DNA from: Candidatus Nitrosopumilus sp.
GTDB lineage: Archaea > Thermoproteota > Nitrososphaeria > Nitrososphaerales > Nitrosopumilaceae
Length of the DNA: 64,000 nucleotides
NCBI GenBank assembly: GCA_029862085.1
Contig: JAOTXZ010000001.1
Location: 1 to 64,000 of the forward strand
Direction of reading: 5' to 3'
The notes under the pieces were generated by a model that was not told the origin of the DNA, searched no databases, and was given only the letters and a program-made list of their open reading frames with translations. This document shows, in pieces, positions 53,870-62,140 of the stretch; the stretch's first letter is position 1, and each line of letters begins with the position of its first letter. The position numbers were made by a program, and so were the translations under genes.

Positions 53870-54237
53870 TAACCTGTTCTTTGTCGTTCTCTATTGATTT
53901 CATTTTTTCGTTTATATTCCTCAACAATATCCTTTGGAGTTAAATTTAGTTCTAATGATGCTTGGACAACAAAATGCCAAATATCAATTAATTCTTCTCT
54001 TGCTTCTGCCTCATTAAATTGAGTTGGAGTTTTCCACCATTTCCAATTAGTAGTTCTTTGTAATTCTACGGCTTCGTGCATTATTGCAGTAGATAATGCA
54101 GAAATTCTCCCTTCAGAATCTTTTGGGTATCTATCCAAATTCATCATCTCTGACAACCCTTTCTGTAATTTAAATATGATATCAAGTTGATCGTCTATTT
54201 TTTCAGAAGTTTCTTGAGACAATGAATATTTTAACAC
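53866..54237 (-). CDS. dut: dUTPase (all-alpha, type 2/MazG-like)
   Basis: The 123-residue helical protein has HEAVELQRTTNWKWWK and REELIDIWHFVVQASLELN, the metal-binding E-x2-E and E-x2-D motifs with the NWKWWK signature of dimeric dUTPases. It probably hydrolyses dUTP (and dUDP) to keep uracil out of DNA. It is convergent with the MtrA-like gene and just downstream of the sugar kinase gene. Confidence 0.85.
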   Translation of the reverse strand: MLKYSLSQETSEKIDDQLDIIFKLQKGLSEMMNLDRYPKDSEGRISALSTAIMHEAVELQRTTNWKWWKTPTQFNEAEAREELIDIWHFVVQASLELNLTPKDIVEEYKRKNEINRERQRTGY

Positions 54238-54259
54238 AAATGATTTAACTTAAATCTTT

Positions 54260-55153
54260 TTAGAAGCGAATCATTTTTTCGTATAAATTTACTCGTTTGG
54301 TAATATCAGATTTTTTTAAATGAAGAAGACCTTCTAACCCAAATCTTTCAACAGCAAAAGATCCTAAAACATTTCCATAAACTACAGCTTTTTTAATTTC
54401 TGAAAGACTGGTGGATTTTTTACTAGCCAAATATCCAATCATAGCCCCAGCAAAGGAATCTCCTGCACCAGTGGGATCAACCACATCTTCCAATGAAAAT
54501 CCGGCCGAAGGAAAAATCACATCATCGAAAAACATCAAAGATCCATGCTCTCCTTTCTTTATTATTACGTATTTTGCACCCCAATCCATCATTTTTTTGG
54601 CACATTTTATCAGATTGAATTCTTTGGTTAGAAGTTTTGCCTCTTCATCATTTATTACCACTGCATCTACTGATTTTATCATCTTTATCACAGATTCTCT
54701 TTTCGTTGAAATCCAGAAATCAATAGTATCACACATGGAAAATTTCACTTTATCAAATTCCTTTATGAGATTTGTATTTTGGTCAGGATCGTTATTAGCT
54801 AAATATACAAATTGAGATTTTTTATACTCCTCTGGTACTATAGGTTTAAAATTCTCTAGAACATTAAGTTCAGTTTTTAAAGTCTCTCTGGTACTTAGAG
54901 TATCATCAAATTTTCCATCATACCGAAATGTTTTACCTTCTTTAATGGTAAATCCACTTAGATCTAGACGCTCGGATAAAATTTTTTGATGCTCTTTCGG
55001 AAAATCCTTTCCAACAACTGCGATTAAACCAGTTTTTACAAAATTACTTGCAGATATTGCAGCAAACGTTGCTGCCCCTCCTAAGACATTTTTTAAAATT
55101 TTATTTGGAGTTCTTATAGTGTCTAACGCTGTAGATCCAAAAACAGTAAGCAT
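54260..55153 (-). CDS. PfkB-family carbohydrate/nucleoside kinase
   Basis: The 297-residue kinase has the PfkB signatures GGAATFAAISASNF near the start and DPTGAGDSFAGAM with the catalytic Asp near residue 228. The N-terminus MLTVFGSTALDTIRTP is typical. The substrate could be a sugar or nucleoside such as ribose or adenosine; sequence alone does not decide. It lies 12 bp downstream of a secreted-protein gene, an operon-like spacing. Confidence 0.9.
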   Translation of the reverse strand: MLTVFGSTALDTIRTPNKILKNVLGGAATFAAISASNFVKTGLIAVVGKDFPKEHQKILSERLDLSGFTIKEGKTFRYDGKFDDTLSTRETLKTELNVLENFKPIVPEEYKKSQFVYLANNDPDQNTNLIKEFDKVKFSMCDTIDFWISTKRESVIKMIKSVDAVVINDEEAKLLTKEFNLIKCAKKMMDWGAKYVIIKKGEHGSLMFFDDVIFPSAGFSLEDVVDPTGAGDSFAGAMIGYLASKKSTSLSEIKKAVVYGNVLGSFAVERFGLEGLLHLKKSDITKRVNLYEKMIRF

Positions 55154-55164
55154 TTTATAAAAAA

Positions 55165-55617
55165 TTATTCTGGATGTATAAATTCTCTTGCTTGATCTTC
55201 AGTTGGATAGAATACAAAAGGGACATCTATAGTTGAAAATAAAACGTCATACTTTGTAATTCCACTAATCATTACTACTGGAACTTCATCTGATTCGGTA
55301 TTAGATTCTGTTTGGAATGTTCCACTAGTTGAACTACTTCCTAATGAAGGTAAGGTAAATGGTTTTAATTTTCCTTCACCTATTGTTTTACCATCTGCTA
55401 TTACCAAAAAATCAGTTTCTCCTGCTGCCAAAATCAATAAAGAAGGGTTTTCAAATTCTAAGATTACGTTGTATGATGAACCTTGATCAGTTTTTTCTAT
55501 TAGATCGCTTTCGGTGATTGTCACTCCTATTTGTGAGGCTGAAGCGTACTGTGAAAATCCAAAAATACTCATGCCAATAACAAAGGCAATGATTAGAGCC
55601 TTCCTTGGTTTATTCAT
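55165..55617 (-). CDS. Secreted LEA14/WHy-like protein
   Basis: The 150-residue protein starts with a signal peptide (MNKPRKALIIAFVIGMSIFGFSQYASA), then a beta-sandwich pattern (VTITESDLIEKTDQGSSYNVILEFENPS … DFLVIADGKTIGEGKL) that recalls LEA14/WHy domains. The call is tentative. A similar protein with a membrane anchor lies at 61069-61563. Confidence 0.7.
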   Translation of the reverse strand: MNKPRKALIIAFVIGMSIFGFSQYASASQIGVTITESDLIEKTDQGSSYNVILEFENPSLLILAAGETDFLVIADGKTIGEGKLKPFTLPSLGSSSTSGTFQTESNTESDEVPVVMISGITKYDVLFSTIDVPFVFYPTEDQAREFIHPE

Positions 55618-55749
55618 GCCTAATGCTCAAAAAATTCCTTTTTAATCTAAAAGGGAAAAAATCCCAATAACGTGTGTAAAATTTTTGATCTAGTCTTAAA
55701 GCTCCTTAGAGCTAACAGGATAAATTAAAACTCTCTAATTGATGAATAG

Positions 55750-56229
55750 ATGGCAAAAATAAAATTGAAATTTGGAGAAAATGAAATCGAAGTAGATTCA
55801 AGAGATTTCTATTTTGATAATCAAACTATAGGTGAGGTTATTGAAAATCTTGCCAAACTAATTGAAGAAAATCAAACTAAACCAACAATTAGCACTCCAG
55901 CAGATATTCCGAATAATAATGAACCAAACTATGAAAGTTTGAATTCTTTAGAAGATGTTGAAATTTTCGAACCAGAGTTTAATGAACCAAAGCCAATTTC
56001 CTCTACGGAAATTAAAGATAAATTGCAAATTTTAGAGAAAAATACCTTCTTTAACGTTCCAAGAACAGTTACCGAAACTGTACAGCAGTTACGTGAATAT
56101 GGCTGGGTTGCAAGTCCATTAGATGTGTCAAAAGCATTAGTCAATATGGCCTCAAACAGAGAAATTTCTAGGAATTCTACAGAGAATAGAACACATTACT
56201 TTGTTCAAGAAGCCATGTTAACTAATTAG
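55750..56229 (+). CDS. Hypothetical protein with beta N-terminus and winged-helix-like C-terminus
   Basis: The 159-residue soluble protein has a short beta unit (IKLKFGENEIEVDSRDFYFDNQTIGEVIENL), a flexible Pro/Asn/Glu-rich middle, and a C-terminal helical part, VPRTVTETVQQLREYGWVASPLDVSKALVNMASNREISR, that may be a winged HTH. It overlaps the stop of a convergent zinc-ribbon gene by 8 bp. No family recognised. Confidence 0.7.
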   Translation: MAKIKLKFGENEIEVDSRDFYFDNQTIGEVIENLAKLIEENQTKPTISTPADIPNNNEPNYESLNSLEDVEIFEPEFNEPKPISSTEIKDKLQILEKNTFFNVPRTVTETVQQLREYGWVASPLDVSKALVNMASNREISRNSTENRTHYFVQEAMLTN

Positions 56230-56413
56230 TTTTAAATCCGCATTTTTTACAAGTATCAAAAATTTCTCCTTCCAGATGGTCAAAGTGGGTATTACAATTT
56301 TTGCAAGTATGATGCATATCAAAATACCCATCTTCTTCAACTTTACTTATTTTATTTGAATCCAAATCTTTACTACCACATTTAATACAGTGACATCCAC
56401 ATTCAATTTTCAT
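56222..56413 (-). CDS. Small zinc-ribbon protein (63 aa)
   Basis: The 63-residue protein contains three Cys pairs, CGCHCIKCGSKD, CKNCNTHFDH and CKKCGF, a composition fit for two zinc sites. It is acidic overall, which suggests protein rather than DNA binding. It is divergent from a second tiny zinc protein at 56465. Confidence 0.75.
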   Translation of the reverse strand: MKIECGCHCIKCGSKDLDSNKISKVEEDGYFDMHHTCKNCNTHFDHLEGEIFDTCKKCGFKTN

Positions 56414-56464
56414 AATCTATCCGACCCAATAATGTATGTATAGTTCTTACACATAAAGAGATTA

Positions 56465-56620
56465 TTGGAAAAAAAACGAGAAATACCTCTCGAAATTGAT
56501 GATCATTTTAAGCTCTTTGGAAAAGAACCATGGGAAGTAGAATATGGAGAAAAATGCCCAGTCTGTAATATTAGAATAGATGAATATGGTTTTTGTTCTT
56601 GCGGATCAAGCGGAGATTAA
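56465..56620 (+). CDS. Tiny zinc-binding protein (51 aa)
   Basis: A TTG at 56465 opens a 51-codon frame: MEKKREIPLEIDDHFKLFGK, then KCPVCNIRIDEYGFCSCGSSGD. The CPVC and CSC pairs make a zinc site. It is acidic and too short to have other domains. The coding call is supported by the conserved Cys layout and by the gap being otherwise empty. Confidence 0.62.
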   Translation: MEKKREIPLEIDDHFKLFGKEPWEVEYGEKCPVCNIRIDEYGFCSCGSSGD

Positions 56621-56621
56621 G

Positions 56622-57539
56622 TCATTTTTTTTGTTTAATGAAAATTACACTGATAATGATTATTCCAATGATAATTAATCCAAATATTACATATTCAATA
56701 GGAAGTTCAGTTTCTGGGGGATCTAAGGTAATTTCAGGAGATATGAGACCGGTAATTGAAATCTCACCTGAATTTTGAGGTCTCATGTTTAACCAAACAT
56801 GAGTTCCATTGCTAAAATATTCTTGAAAAAATATTTTTTCTCCGTCTAAAAATACCTGATATGGCTCTGACATCAAGGCAACGGGAATTATGGTTGTAAC
56901 CATTCGATTTTTTTCTAATACCTCAAAATTGATTTCCTTGGATATAGGATCAAAACTAATTGGGTTTTTTTCGCCCCAAGTCCTAGTTTCAATCAAAAAT
57001 TTCATATCTTGTATTTTTACCTCCTCCATTAATTTCGGTTCATCCAACGAATATTCTAAAATCATTTGACACCCATGACATGTAATTCCCCTTGCCTCCC
57101 CTAAGTATGCTGGTCTATTATTTACAAAAACTAGATCTACCTGTTCAGGAAATACAAAAATTGTAGATTCAAGATAACGAAAATCCCATGTCCACACATT
57201 ATCTATTAAGCGCAATTGGTCTTCTATATCATATCCTACAATTACAAATTCATCAGAGGGGGAGATCATTAAAGATTCATTTTTGCCAATCGAGTCATAT
57301 TTTACGTCATTTCCTAATTCGCCTTTTACTTTGAGGTTTGATTTTTCCCCATCAATCAATTTTATTTCTGTAGGTGAATCCATGGGATTAATTACATGTA
57401 TTACCTGAACATCTCCTGCTGAATTTATTCTTACTTCGATGGATTTTTGCTTTGATTCTTCATTTGAAATTTGACCGCTAGCTGTTGGGAAAATGATTAG
57501 TACTGAAATAATTAAAAAAACAATTAACGGAAATTTCAT
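56622..57539 (-). CDS. Secreted, C-terminally anchored protein
   Basis: The 305-residue protein has a signal peptide (MKFPLIVFLIISVLIIFPTASG), a beta-rich body and a final transmembrane helix (PIEYVIFGLIIIGIIIISVIFI) with a KQKK tail. A CHGC motif at about residue 152 (GITCHGCQM) could bind metal or form a disulfide. It abuts the cyclophilin gene upstream in a probable operon. Function unknown. Confidence 0.75.
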   Translation of the reverse strand: MKFPLIVFLIISVLIIFPTASGQISNEESKQKSIEVRINSAGDVQVIHVINPMDSPTEIKLIDGEKSNLKVKGELGNDVKYDSIGKNESLMISPSDEFVIVGYDIEDQLRLIDNVWTWDFRYLESTIFVFPEQVDLVFVNNRPAYLGEARGITCHGCQMILEYSLDEPKLMEEVKIQDMKFLIETRTWGEKNPISFDPISKEINFEVLEKNRMVTTIIPVALMSEPYQVFLDGEKIFFQEYFSNGTHVWLNMRPQNSGEISITGLISPEITLDPPETELPIEYVIFGLIIIGIIIISVIFIKQKK

Positions 57540-58016
57540 TTATTCCACAGTCACATGAAGCATTTTAGCCTCTTCCAAAGGACAATCATTATCATTCCTC
57601 TGCAAATTAACTATTTTGTCTGCAACTTCAATTCCCTCAAATACTTCTCCAAAGACAGTATATTGTCTATCCAAAAAAGTACTATCACTAGTAACGATAA
57701 AAAATTGTGAACCAGCACTATCTGGATCTTGTGATCTGGCCATTGAAACTATTCCACGCAAATGAGATCTTGAATTAAATTCAGCTTTTATAGAATAACC
57801 TGGACCACCTGTTCCCCAAGAATTTTTATCCCCCCCTTTGGTATTGGGATCTCCTCCTTGAATCATAAATCCGGGAATAACCCTATGAAAGAGAGTGCCA
57901 TCGTAGAATCCATCTTTTGCTAATTTTTCAAAATTCCTAACTGTCTCAGGAGCCAACTCCGGAAGTAATTTAAAGGAAATTTTTCCAAAGTTTGTATCAA
58001 TTATAACGTTACTCAT
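57540..58016 (-). CDS. Cyclophilin-type peptidyl-prolyl isomerase
   Basis: The 158-residue protein has the cyclophilin core: TLFHRVIPGFMIQGGDPNTKGG, with the catalytic Arg in FHRV, then SMARSQDPDSAGSQFFIVTSD and YTVFGEVFEG. No signal peptide is present, so it works in the cytoplasm on protein folding. Its stop touches the start of the anchored protein gene downstream. Confidence 0.95.
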   Translation of the reverse strand: MSNVIIDTNFGKISFKLLPELAPETVRNFEKLAKDGFYDGTLFHRVIPGFMIQGGDPNTKGGDKNSWGTGGPGYSIKAEFNSRSHLRGIVSMARSQDPDSAGSQFFIVTSDSTFLDRQYTVFGEVFEGIEVADKIVNLQRNDNDCPLEEAKMLHVTVE

Positions 58017-58243
58017 TACAGAGATCTCACCAAATCACCTTAAGAGTCTTTTTGTACAAGAATTTTTAAAAATTATTAAAGATGGTTATTTAAAAATGAA
58101 AATTTTTCAAATGTTAATACGTAATTCGTTAAAAAAATTAAAATCTTTATTTTGAATAGTACTTGAATTAAAAAATTTGTAAAATCATAATTTACCAAAA
58201 ATAGATTTATAACAAAATAAAACCATGTCAAAAAGTTATAGTG

Positions 58244-58274
58244 TTATATAGAACGAATAAAACTAAAATTCGTT
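58244..58274 (+). promoter_or_regulatory. TATA box and inverted repeat at the start of the small HTH gene
   Basis: TTATATA at 58244-58250 is 26 bp before the TTG start, so the message should be leaderless. Between them AACGAAT (58252-58258) and ATTCGTT (58268-58274) form a perfect 7-bp inverted repeat with a 9-bp spacer that includes the first bases of the start codon. A further AATTCGTT is at 58125-58132. Confidence 0.6.
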
Positions 58275-58494
58275 GAATCGTACAAATCAGAGCACGATCA
58301 TTAAGGAAGCAATTAATTCTTATCTAGACAAAGGGGTAACTGACAAACAAGATATCTATTCCAAAGTTGTAGATGAACTTGGAGTTCCACGACCAACTGT
58401 TAGAAGAGTCGCAAGAGATCTCCGAACTGAATTATTACAAAAAATTCAGATCTTGCAATCTGATATGCCTAAAACTACTCCTGAAGAAGACTAA
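58273..58494 (+). CDS. Small helix-turn-helix protein (73 aa)
   Basis: The start is a TTG at 58273. The protein is nearly all helical, with KQDIYSKVVDELGVPRPTVRRVARDLRTELLQKI as the HTH, where RPTVRRVARDL is the recognition helix, and an acidic tail. It probably binds DNA; an inverted repeat over its own start suggests autoregulation. Confidence 0.78.
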   Translation: MNRTNQSTIIKEAINSYLDKGVTDKQDIYSKVVDELGVPRPTVRRVARDLRTELLQKIQILQSDMPKTTPEED

Positions 58495-58582
58495 GAAATT
58501 CGGCTCTTTTTTCTTTTTAATTAATACCATCTGTTGAATTCTAGCATTACTGTTATAAACGATGAAATTTTTTGACTAAATA

Positions 58583-59059
58583 ATGGGCTATTTAGGAAAC
58601 CATTTAGCTACTGTAGTGACAGGCGTTTTTGCAGCAGTGCTAACAGGGTTATGGCCGATCTTTATTGACTTTGCACCAATTCTTGATTTCGTGTTTATCA
58701 TGGCAGTCCCAATAACTTGGTTCTTGACTCTCATGTGCTGGGCTTCTCAAAAGAGTACAGACTATGCCCATAAACATTCATCTTACACAGTACATGAAAA
58801 AAAAAGCTTGAATAAATCTCATCAAACTACCCAACTATACACTGCAGAGGGAAAACAAGCAAGTCAAAGTGAAATTAAAGAAGCAAAAACAGAATTAACT
58901 GAAGATCTAAATTCTCTGAAAGAAACTGTAAAAATTCAAGATGATGAAATTGAGAGACTAAACCAAGAAATTGCTAATTTACAAACGTTGGTCCAAATTG
59001 AATCGTTAAAAACTGAACTTGCAAATCTAAAGATGTTAGCATCTAAATCAAAAAATTAG
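58583..59059 (+). CDS. Membrane protein with C-terminal coiled coil
   Basis: The 158-residue protein starts with two membrane helices (about residues 7-27 and 31-52, ending WFLTLMCWASQ), followed by a polar stretch and, from ~85 to the end, a Leu-heptad coiled coil (EDLNSLKETVKIQDDEIERLNQEIANLQ). The coil probably makes it an oligomer on the cytoplasmic side. No homologue recognised. It lies 88 bp after the HTH gene. Confidence 0.75.
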   Translation: MGYLGNHLATVVTGVFAAVLTGLWPIFIDFAPILDFVFIMAVPITWFLTLMCWASQKSTDYAHKHSSYTVHEKKSLNKSHQTTQLYTAEGKQASQSEIKEAKTELTEDLNSLKETVKIQDDEIERLNQEIANLQTLVQIESLKTELANLKMLASKSKN

Positions 59060-59061
59060 AT

Positions 59062-59175
59062 TTAATCCTTACAATAACTGCACGATATTCCATGATTTTC
59101 TTTACACCCCGGACAACTAACGGCACCACCAAAATGACACTTGCATGAACATAATTCAGTTAGATCTTTTTCCAA
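59062..59175 (-). CDS. Cys-rich microprotein (37 aa)
   Basis: A TTG at 59175 opens a 37-codon frame. The product is MEKDLTELCSCKCHFGGAVS then CPGCKENHGISCSYCKD, with seven Cys (9, 11, 13, 21, 24, 32, 35) and two His. That is almost a fifth of all residues and is hard to explain by chance. A zinc or copper-binding role is possible. Start codon and expression are uncertain. Confidence 0.5.
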   Translation of the reverse strand: MEKDLTELCSCKCHFGGAVSCPGCKENHGISCSYCKD

Positions 59176-59507
59176 TTTCTATGACATAATTTCTATACCT
59201 TGTTAATATTTTACTCTTACACTTTTTTTCCAAAATTAGAAATTCTTTTTAATTTAATATGTGAAAATCACCAATTACATCTAAATAATTATTTTTTCTA
59301 AATAGTATTTTTCCTTTAATCTATTTAGTAACTTCTAAACTCTATTAGGATTGTAAAAAAGTTCAAGTAAACTAAAAGAGATATTAAATTTTTCAATCCA
59401 AAATTATAAAGATAAACCAAATCCATTTTGCCCCTTAAAATCAAACATACTCTAAATCACGTTGAAAAAAATACTTCAAAAAATTTTCTTGATAGTAAAT
59501 CTTGATT
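59176..59507. other. AT-rich spacer without recognisable gene
   Basis: This 332-bp stretch has frequent stops in all frames and no tRNA-like fold. It holds runs of A and T and no clear repeat. I see no gene in it; only promoters and terminators of the flanking genes are expected. Confidence 0.6.
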
Positions 59508-60035
59508 TTATCGGTATAATTTCAATGCCATTTCTAAGGTTCCCTCTACCAACTCTCTTAGTCTTTCTTTTGCAGAATCGTCTGATAAGGAATTTTCAGA
59601 AATAGAATCAACCGTTAAAAAAACTGCTTTAGGATTAGCAATTACTCGAAAATATGATAACAATTGGGTAATTAGAGTTTGAACATCAATAAATCCAATA
59701 TTACCTGCAGCCATTATTACCATTCCTGCAATCTTCCCCTCTGTTTTTTTATAATTTACATATTCAAACAAGTTTTTTAACGCTGAACTAAAAAAGGAAT
59801 TGTAAATAGGCGTTCCAATTAACCACACATCTGCTTCCATAATGTCGTTTGCTGCATTTTTTGTTGCTTCATTGTAATTTTCATCCGGACCTCGGTAACA
59901 TTCAATTTGGCCTTCAGAAAGATTAATGAATTTAACATCTACATCTTTAGATTTTGTATATTCAAAAACATATTTCATTGCTAGCTGAGTATTCGCATTT
60001 TTTCTGGGACTAGCTGAAATCACAACAACTTTCAT
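59508..60035 (-). CDS. NADPH-dependent FMN reductase / flavodoxin-like protein
   Basis: The 175-residue protein starts MKVVVISASPRKNANTQLA, the FMN-phosphate loop of the NADPH-dependent FMN reductase family, and has GTPIYNSFFSSALKNLFEYVNY in the middle. It probably binds FMN and reduces a flavin, quinone or metal. It is monocistronic between an empty spacer and a tRNA gene. Confidence 0.88.
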   Translation of the reverse strand: MKVVVISASPRKNANTQLAMKYVFEYTKSKDVDVKFINLSEGQIECYRGPDENYNEATKNAANDIMEADVWLIGTPIYNSFFSSALKNLFEYVNYKKTEGKIAGMVIMAAGNIGFIDVQTLITQLLSYFRVIANPKAVFLTVDSISENSLSDDSAKERLRELVEGTLEMALKLYR

Positions 60036-60094
60036 AACATTCCAAATTTATCTTTCTATTTAAACCGCAATGAATCTTTTTTTTAAATTTAAAA

Positions 60095-60187
60095 CGGGCT
60101 TGGAGGGCTTCGATCCCTCGACCTGTAACTTAGGAGGCTACCACGCTATCCATGTTTCGCGTCAAATTGACTCTGCGCCACAAGCCC
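60095..60187 (-). tRNA. tRNA-Arg (CCU) with an intron in the D-loop
   Basis: The acceptor arms GGGCTTG / CAAGCCC with discriminator G and the T-arm GAGGG-ATCGAAG-CCCTC are seen on the minus strand. The anticodon stem GTAGC/GTTAC encloses CTCCTAA with anticodon CCT (60132-60134). The D-arm fits only if about 18 bases (60155-60172) are removed; the remainder then reads AGCATGGATA, a normal D-loop. The intron holds a GTCA-ATT-TGAC hairpin. No CCA is encoded, and a T-run follows as terminator. Confidence 0.9.
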
Positions 60188-60211
60188 AGCAAAAAAAATA
60201 CTTGTAAATAT

Positions 60212-60922
60212 TTAAGCGTAATCGAGATTAGTTTTGATAATTTCTTGTATGTTTTCCCAACTTGGATTTTCTTTATCATCCCATCTTTCAAAATAAATTA
60301 CGTCTTTTAATGCAAGTCTTCGAAGCCAACCAGCAGTTTCAAGATCTGGTTTTGGTGCAAACTCGTCAACATATCCTAAACACAAGTATGCAACTGGTAC
60401 TATGTGGTTTGGTAAATCCAATACTTCTCGGAGAACATCATTTGATAGTATACTAACCCAACCAACTCCTACATCTTCGGTTCTTGCGGCCAGCCAAAGA
60501 TTTTGAATCGCACAACATACACTGTACAACCCAGCCTCAGGAATACTTGATCTTCCTATAACAAAAGGGCCAAATTTAGAAGGATCATAAGTTACACAAA
60601 GGTTTACAGGGGATTCCAAAATTCCCTCCAGTTTAAAGGATAGATATTTCGATTTTTTGGGTTCTTCAATTAATCGTGAAGAATTCTCTTTTTCTACTTC
60701 GAAGGATTCTTTGATTTTCTTCTTTGTAAGAGGATCTTTAATCAAAATAAAATTCCAAGGTTGTGAGAAACCTACAGATGGTGCATGGTGTCCAGCATTG
60801 AGGATTCTAGACAACACCTCTTCGTCTATTAACCTAGATGAAAAATGTGATCTAACATCCCTTCTAGAATGAATTGCCTTGTACAACCCTTTTTTCTCAT
60901 CATCTGTGAATCCTTTAGTCAT
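60212..60922 (-). CDS. bluB: 5,6-dimethylbenzimidazole synthase (nitroreductase fold)
   Basis: BluB breaks down reduced FMN to dimethylbenzimidazole, the lower ligand of vitamin B12. The 236-residue protein has RRDVRSHFSSRLIDEE, HHAPSVGFSQPWNFILI, FGPFVIGRSSIPEAGLYSVCCAIQNLWLAA and VGWVSIL, which match BluB rather than generic nitroreductases. Together with cobJ in this window it indicates synthesis of true cobalamin. Confidence 0.92.
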   Translation of the reverse strand: MTKGFTDDEKKGLYKAIHSRRDVRSHFSSRLIDEEVLSRILNAGHHAPSVGFSQPWNFILIKDPLTKKKIKESFEVEKENSSRLIEEPKKSKYLSFKLEGILESPVNLCVTYDPSKFGPFVIGRSSIPEAGLYSVCCAIQNLWLAARTEDVGVGWVSILSNDVLREVLDLPNHIVPVAYLCLGYVDEFAPKPDLETAGWLRRLALKDVIYFERWDDKENPSWENIQEIIKTNLDYA

Positions 60923-60989
60923 CTTTCCTATTATTCCTCTTTCATTTGTTAAACGTTAATAATGTCTGCACCTAGTCTTGTTTTTCAAT

Positions 60990-61063
60990 GGGCCGGTAGT
61001 CTAGTTGGTTAGGATACCGCCTCGACACGGCGGTGATCGTGAGTTCGAATCTCACTCGGCCCA
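60990..61063 (+). tRNA. tRNA-Val (GAC) with C33
   Basis: The acceptor GGGCCGG pairs with TCGGCCC (last pair G-U), the discriminator is A, and the T-arm is GTGAG-TTCGAAT-CTCAC. The anticodon stem CCGCC/GGCGG encloses TCGACAC, placing GAC (61024-61026) as anticodon and C at position 33, where U is nearly universal. A T-run at 61065-61070 ends the gene. No CCA is encoded. Confidence 0.88.
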
Positions 61064-61068
61064 CTTTT

Positions 61069-61563
61069 TTATGTAGAACTATTAAATTCCTTTTCAACTG
61101 TGCTCCAAGCACTTTCTGTTGTAATCACACCTTCAGCTCTGAAGCTAATGATTTTTTCATCTAAAATTGCTTGGTAGATTTCTTTATCCACATCTGAAAG
61201 GCTTATCTCAAATGTATTATTCAAAGGAATTTCCGCTCCAGAACTAAAAATTGCTCTTCCAGGCATTGCAATATCTACTGTCGAATATTGTCCAGAACCC
61301 AACAATTCGTCATCTGCATATAATTGATAACCAATCAATGGAACTGTAAACGTTTTTTCACTTGGATTTGTTACCAAAAATGTCACAGTTAACTTTGCAG
61401 TGTTTTCTACTTTGTTTACACTTAAAATTTCTATATCTGTTAATTCGATCCCTACCTCCTCTAAATCTGGAATATCAAGACTACCAAACCAAAAAATTGC
61501 TCCCAGTAAACCTAGTAACGCTACAATTGCAGCATAAACTAAAAGTTTACTTTGAAGTGCCAA
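61069..61563 (-). CDS. Membrane-anchored LEA14/WHy-like protein
   Basis: The 164-residue protein has an N-terminal transmembrane helix (LLVYAAIVALLGLLGAIFWFG) and an outside domain of the LEA14/WHy type: LTDIEILSVNKVENTAKLTVTFLVTNPSEKTFTVPLIGYQLYADDELLGSG. Such domains are linked to desiccation or stress tolerance. Family assignment is by pattern. Confidence 0.82.
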   Translation of the reverse strand: MALQSKLLVYAAIVALLGLLGAIFWFGSLDIPDLEEVGIELTDIEILSVNKVENTAKLTVTFLVTNPSEKTFTVPLIGYQLYADDELLGSGQYSTVDIAMPGRAIFSSGAEIPLNNTFEISLSDVDKEIYQAILDEKIISFRAEGVITTESAWSTVEKEFNSST

Positions 61564-61645
61564 ATCAACGATTGCACATCTTTATCAACTAAAAAAGGTT
61601 GTCAAGATCCAAATACATAATATTTGATTTAACTTATCAATTTTT

Positions 61646-62140
61646 GTGGCTATAGAACAGGTGATTCTTACATGGATTCATCTTGTTGCAGCTGCAATTT
61701 GGGTTGGTGGTTCTATTTTCATTGGAATTGTATTTTCACCAATACTAAAAACAATCACAACTTCAATGGAAGAAAGAATTCAAATAATGATTAAAGTTGG
61801 TAAAAGATTCAACAAAATTGCAGTTCCATCATTATTTATTCTAATGATTACAGGACTGTATAATTCTCATTTGCTCTTAAGCAAACCAGACTTGTTAATG
61901 GCCACAAGTTATGGTGTCTTCCTTACTGTTAAAATTATTTTAGTAATTGCTTTAGTCATAACATATGCTGTCCATGTTAGAGTAATTCGAAAAGAGGTGG
62001 AAGATCAAATCATGTCCAAACAAATGCCAATTAAACAAATCCAAAAATTAAGAAAAAAAATAATCATATTAGGTGAGATTACAGTAGTATTATCCATCAC
62101 AATTCTTTTCTTTGCAGCATTACTTGATGTTGGTGTATGA
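61646..62140 (+). CDS. CopD-like four-span membrane protein
   Basis: The start is a GTG at 61646. The 164-residue protein has four helices, with WIHLVAAAIWVGGSIFIGIVF in the first, FNKIAVPSLFILMITGLYN in the second, and AVHVRVIRK after the third. This is the CopD (copper resistance D) pattern, with His in helix 1 and after helix 3. It may handle copper, which ammonia oxidisers need in quantity. Confidence 0.85.
   Translation: MAIEQVILTWIHLVAAAIWVGGSIFIGIVFSPILKTITTSMEERIQIMIKVGKRFNKIAVPSLFILMITGLYNSHLLLSKPDLLMATSYGVFLTVKIILVIALVITYAVHVRVIRKEVEDQIMSKQMPIKQIQKLRKKIIILGEITVVLSITILFFAALLDVGV

Noticed and set aside
60990-61063. Reading the tRNA as Ser(CGA)
   Set aside because: It would need a shifted anticodon stem with mismatches, and there is no long variable arm. 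The perfect 5-bp stem gives GAC.
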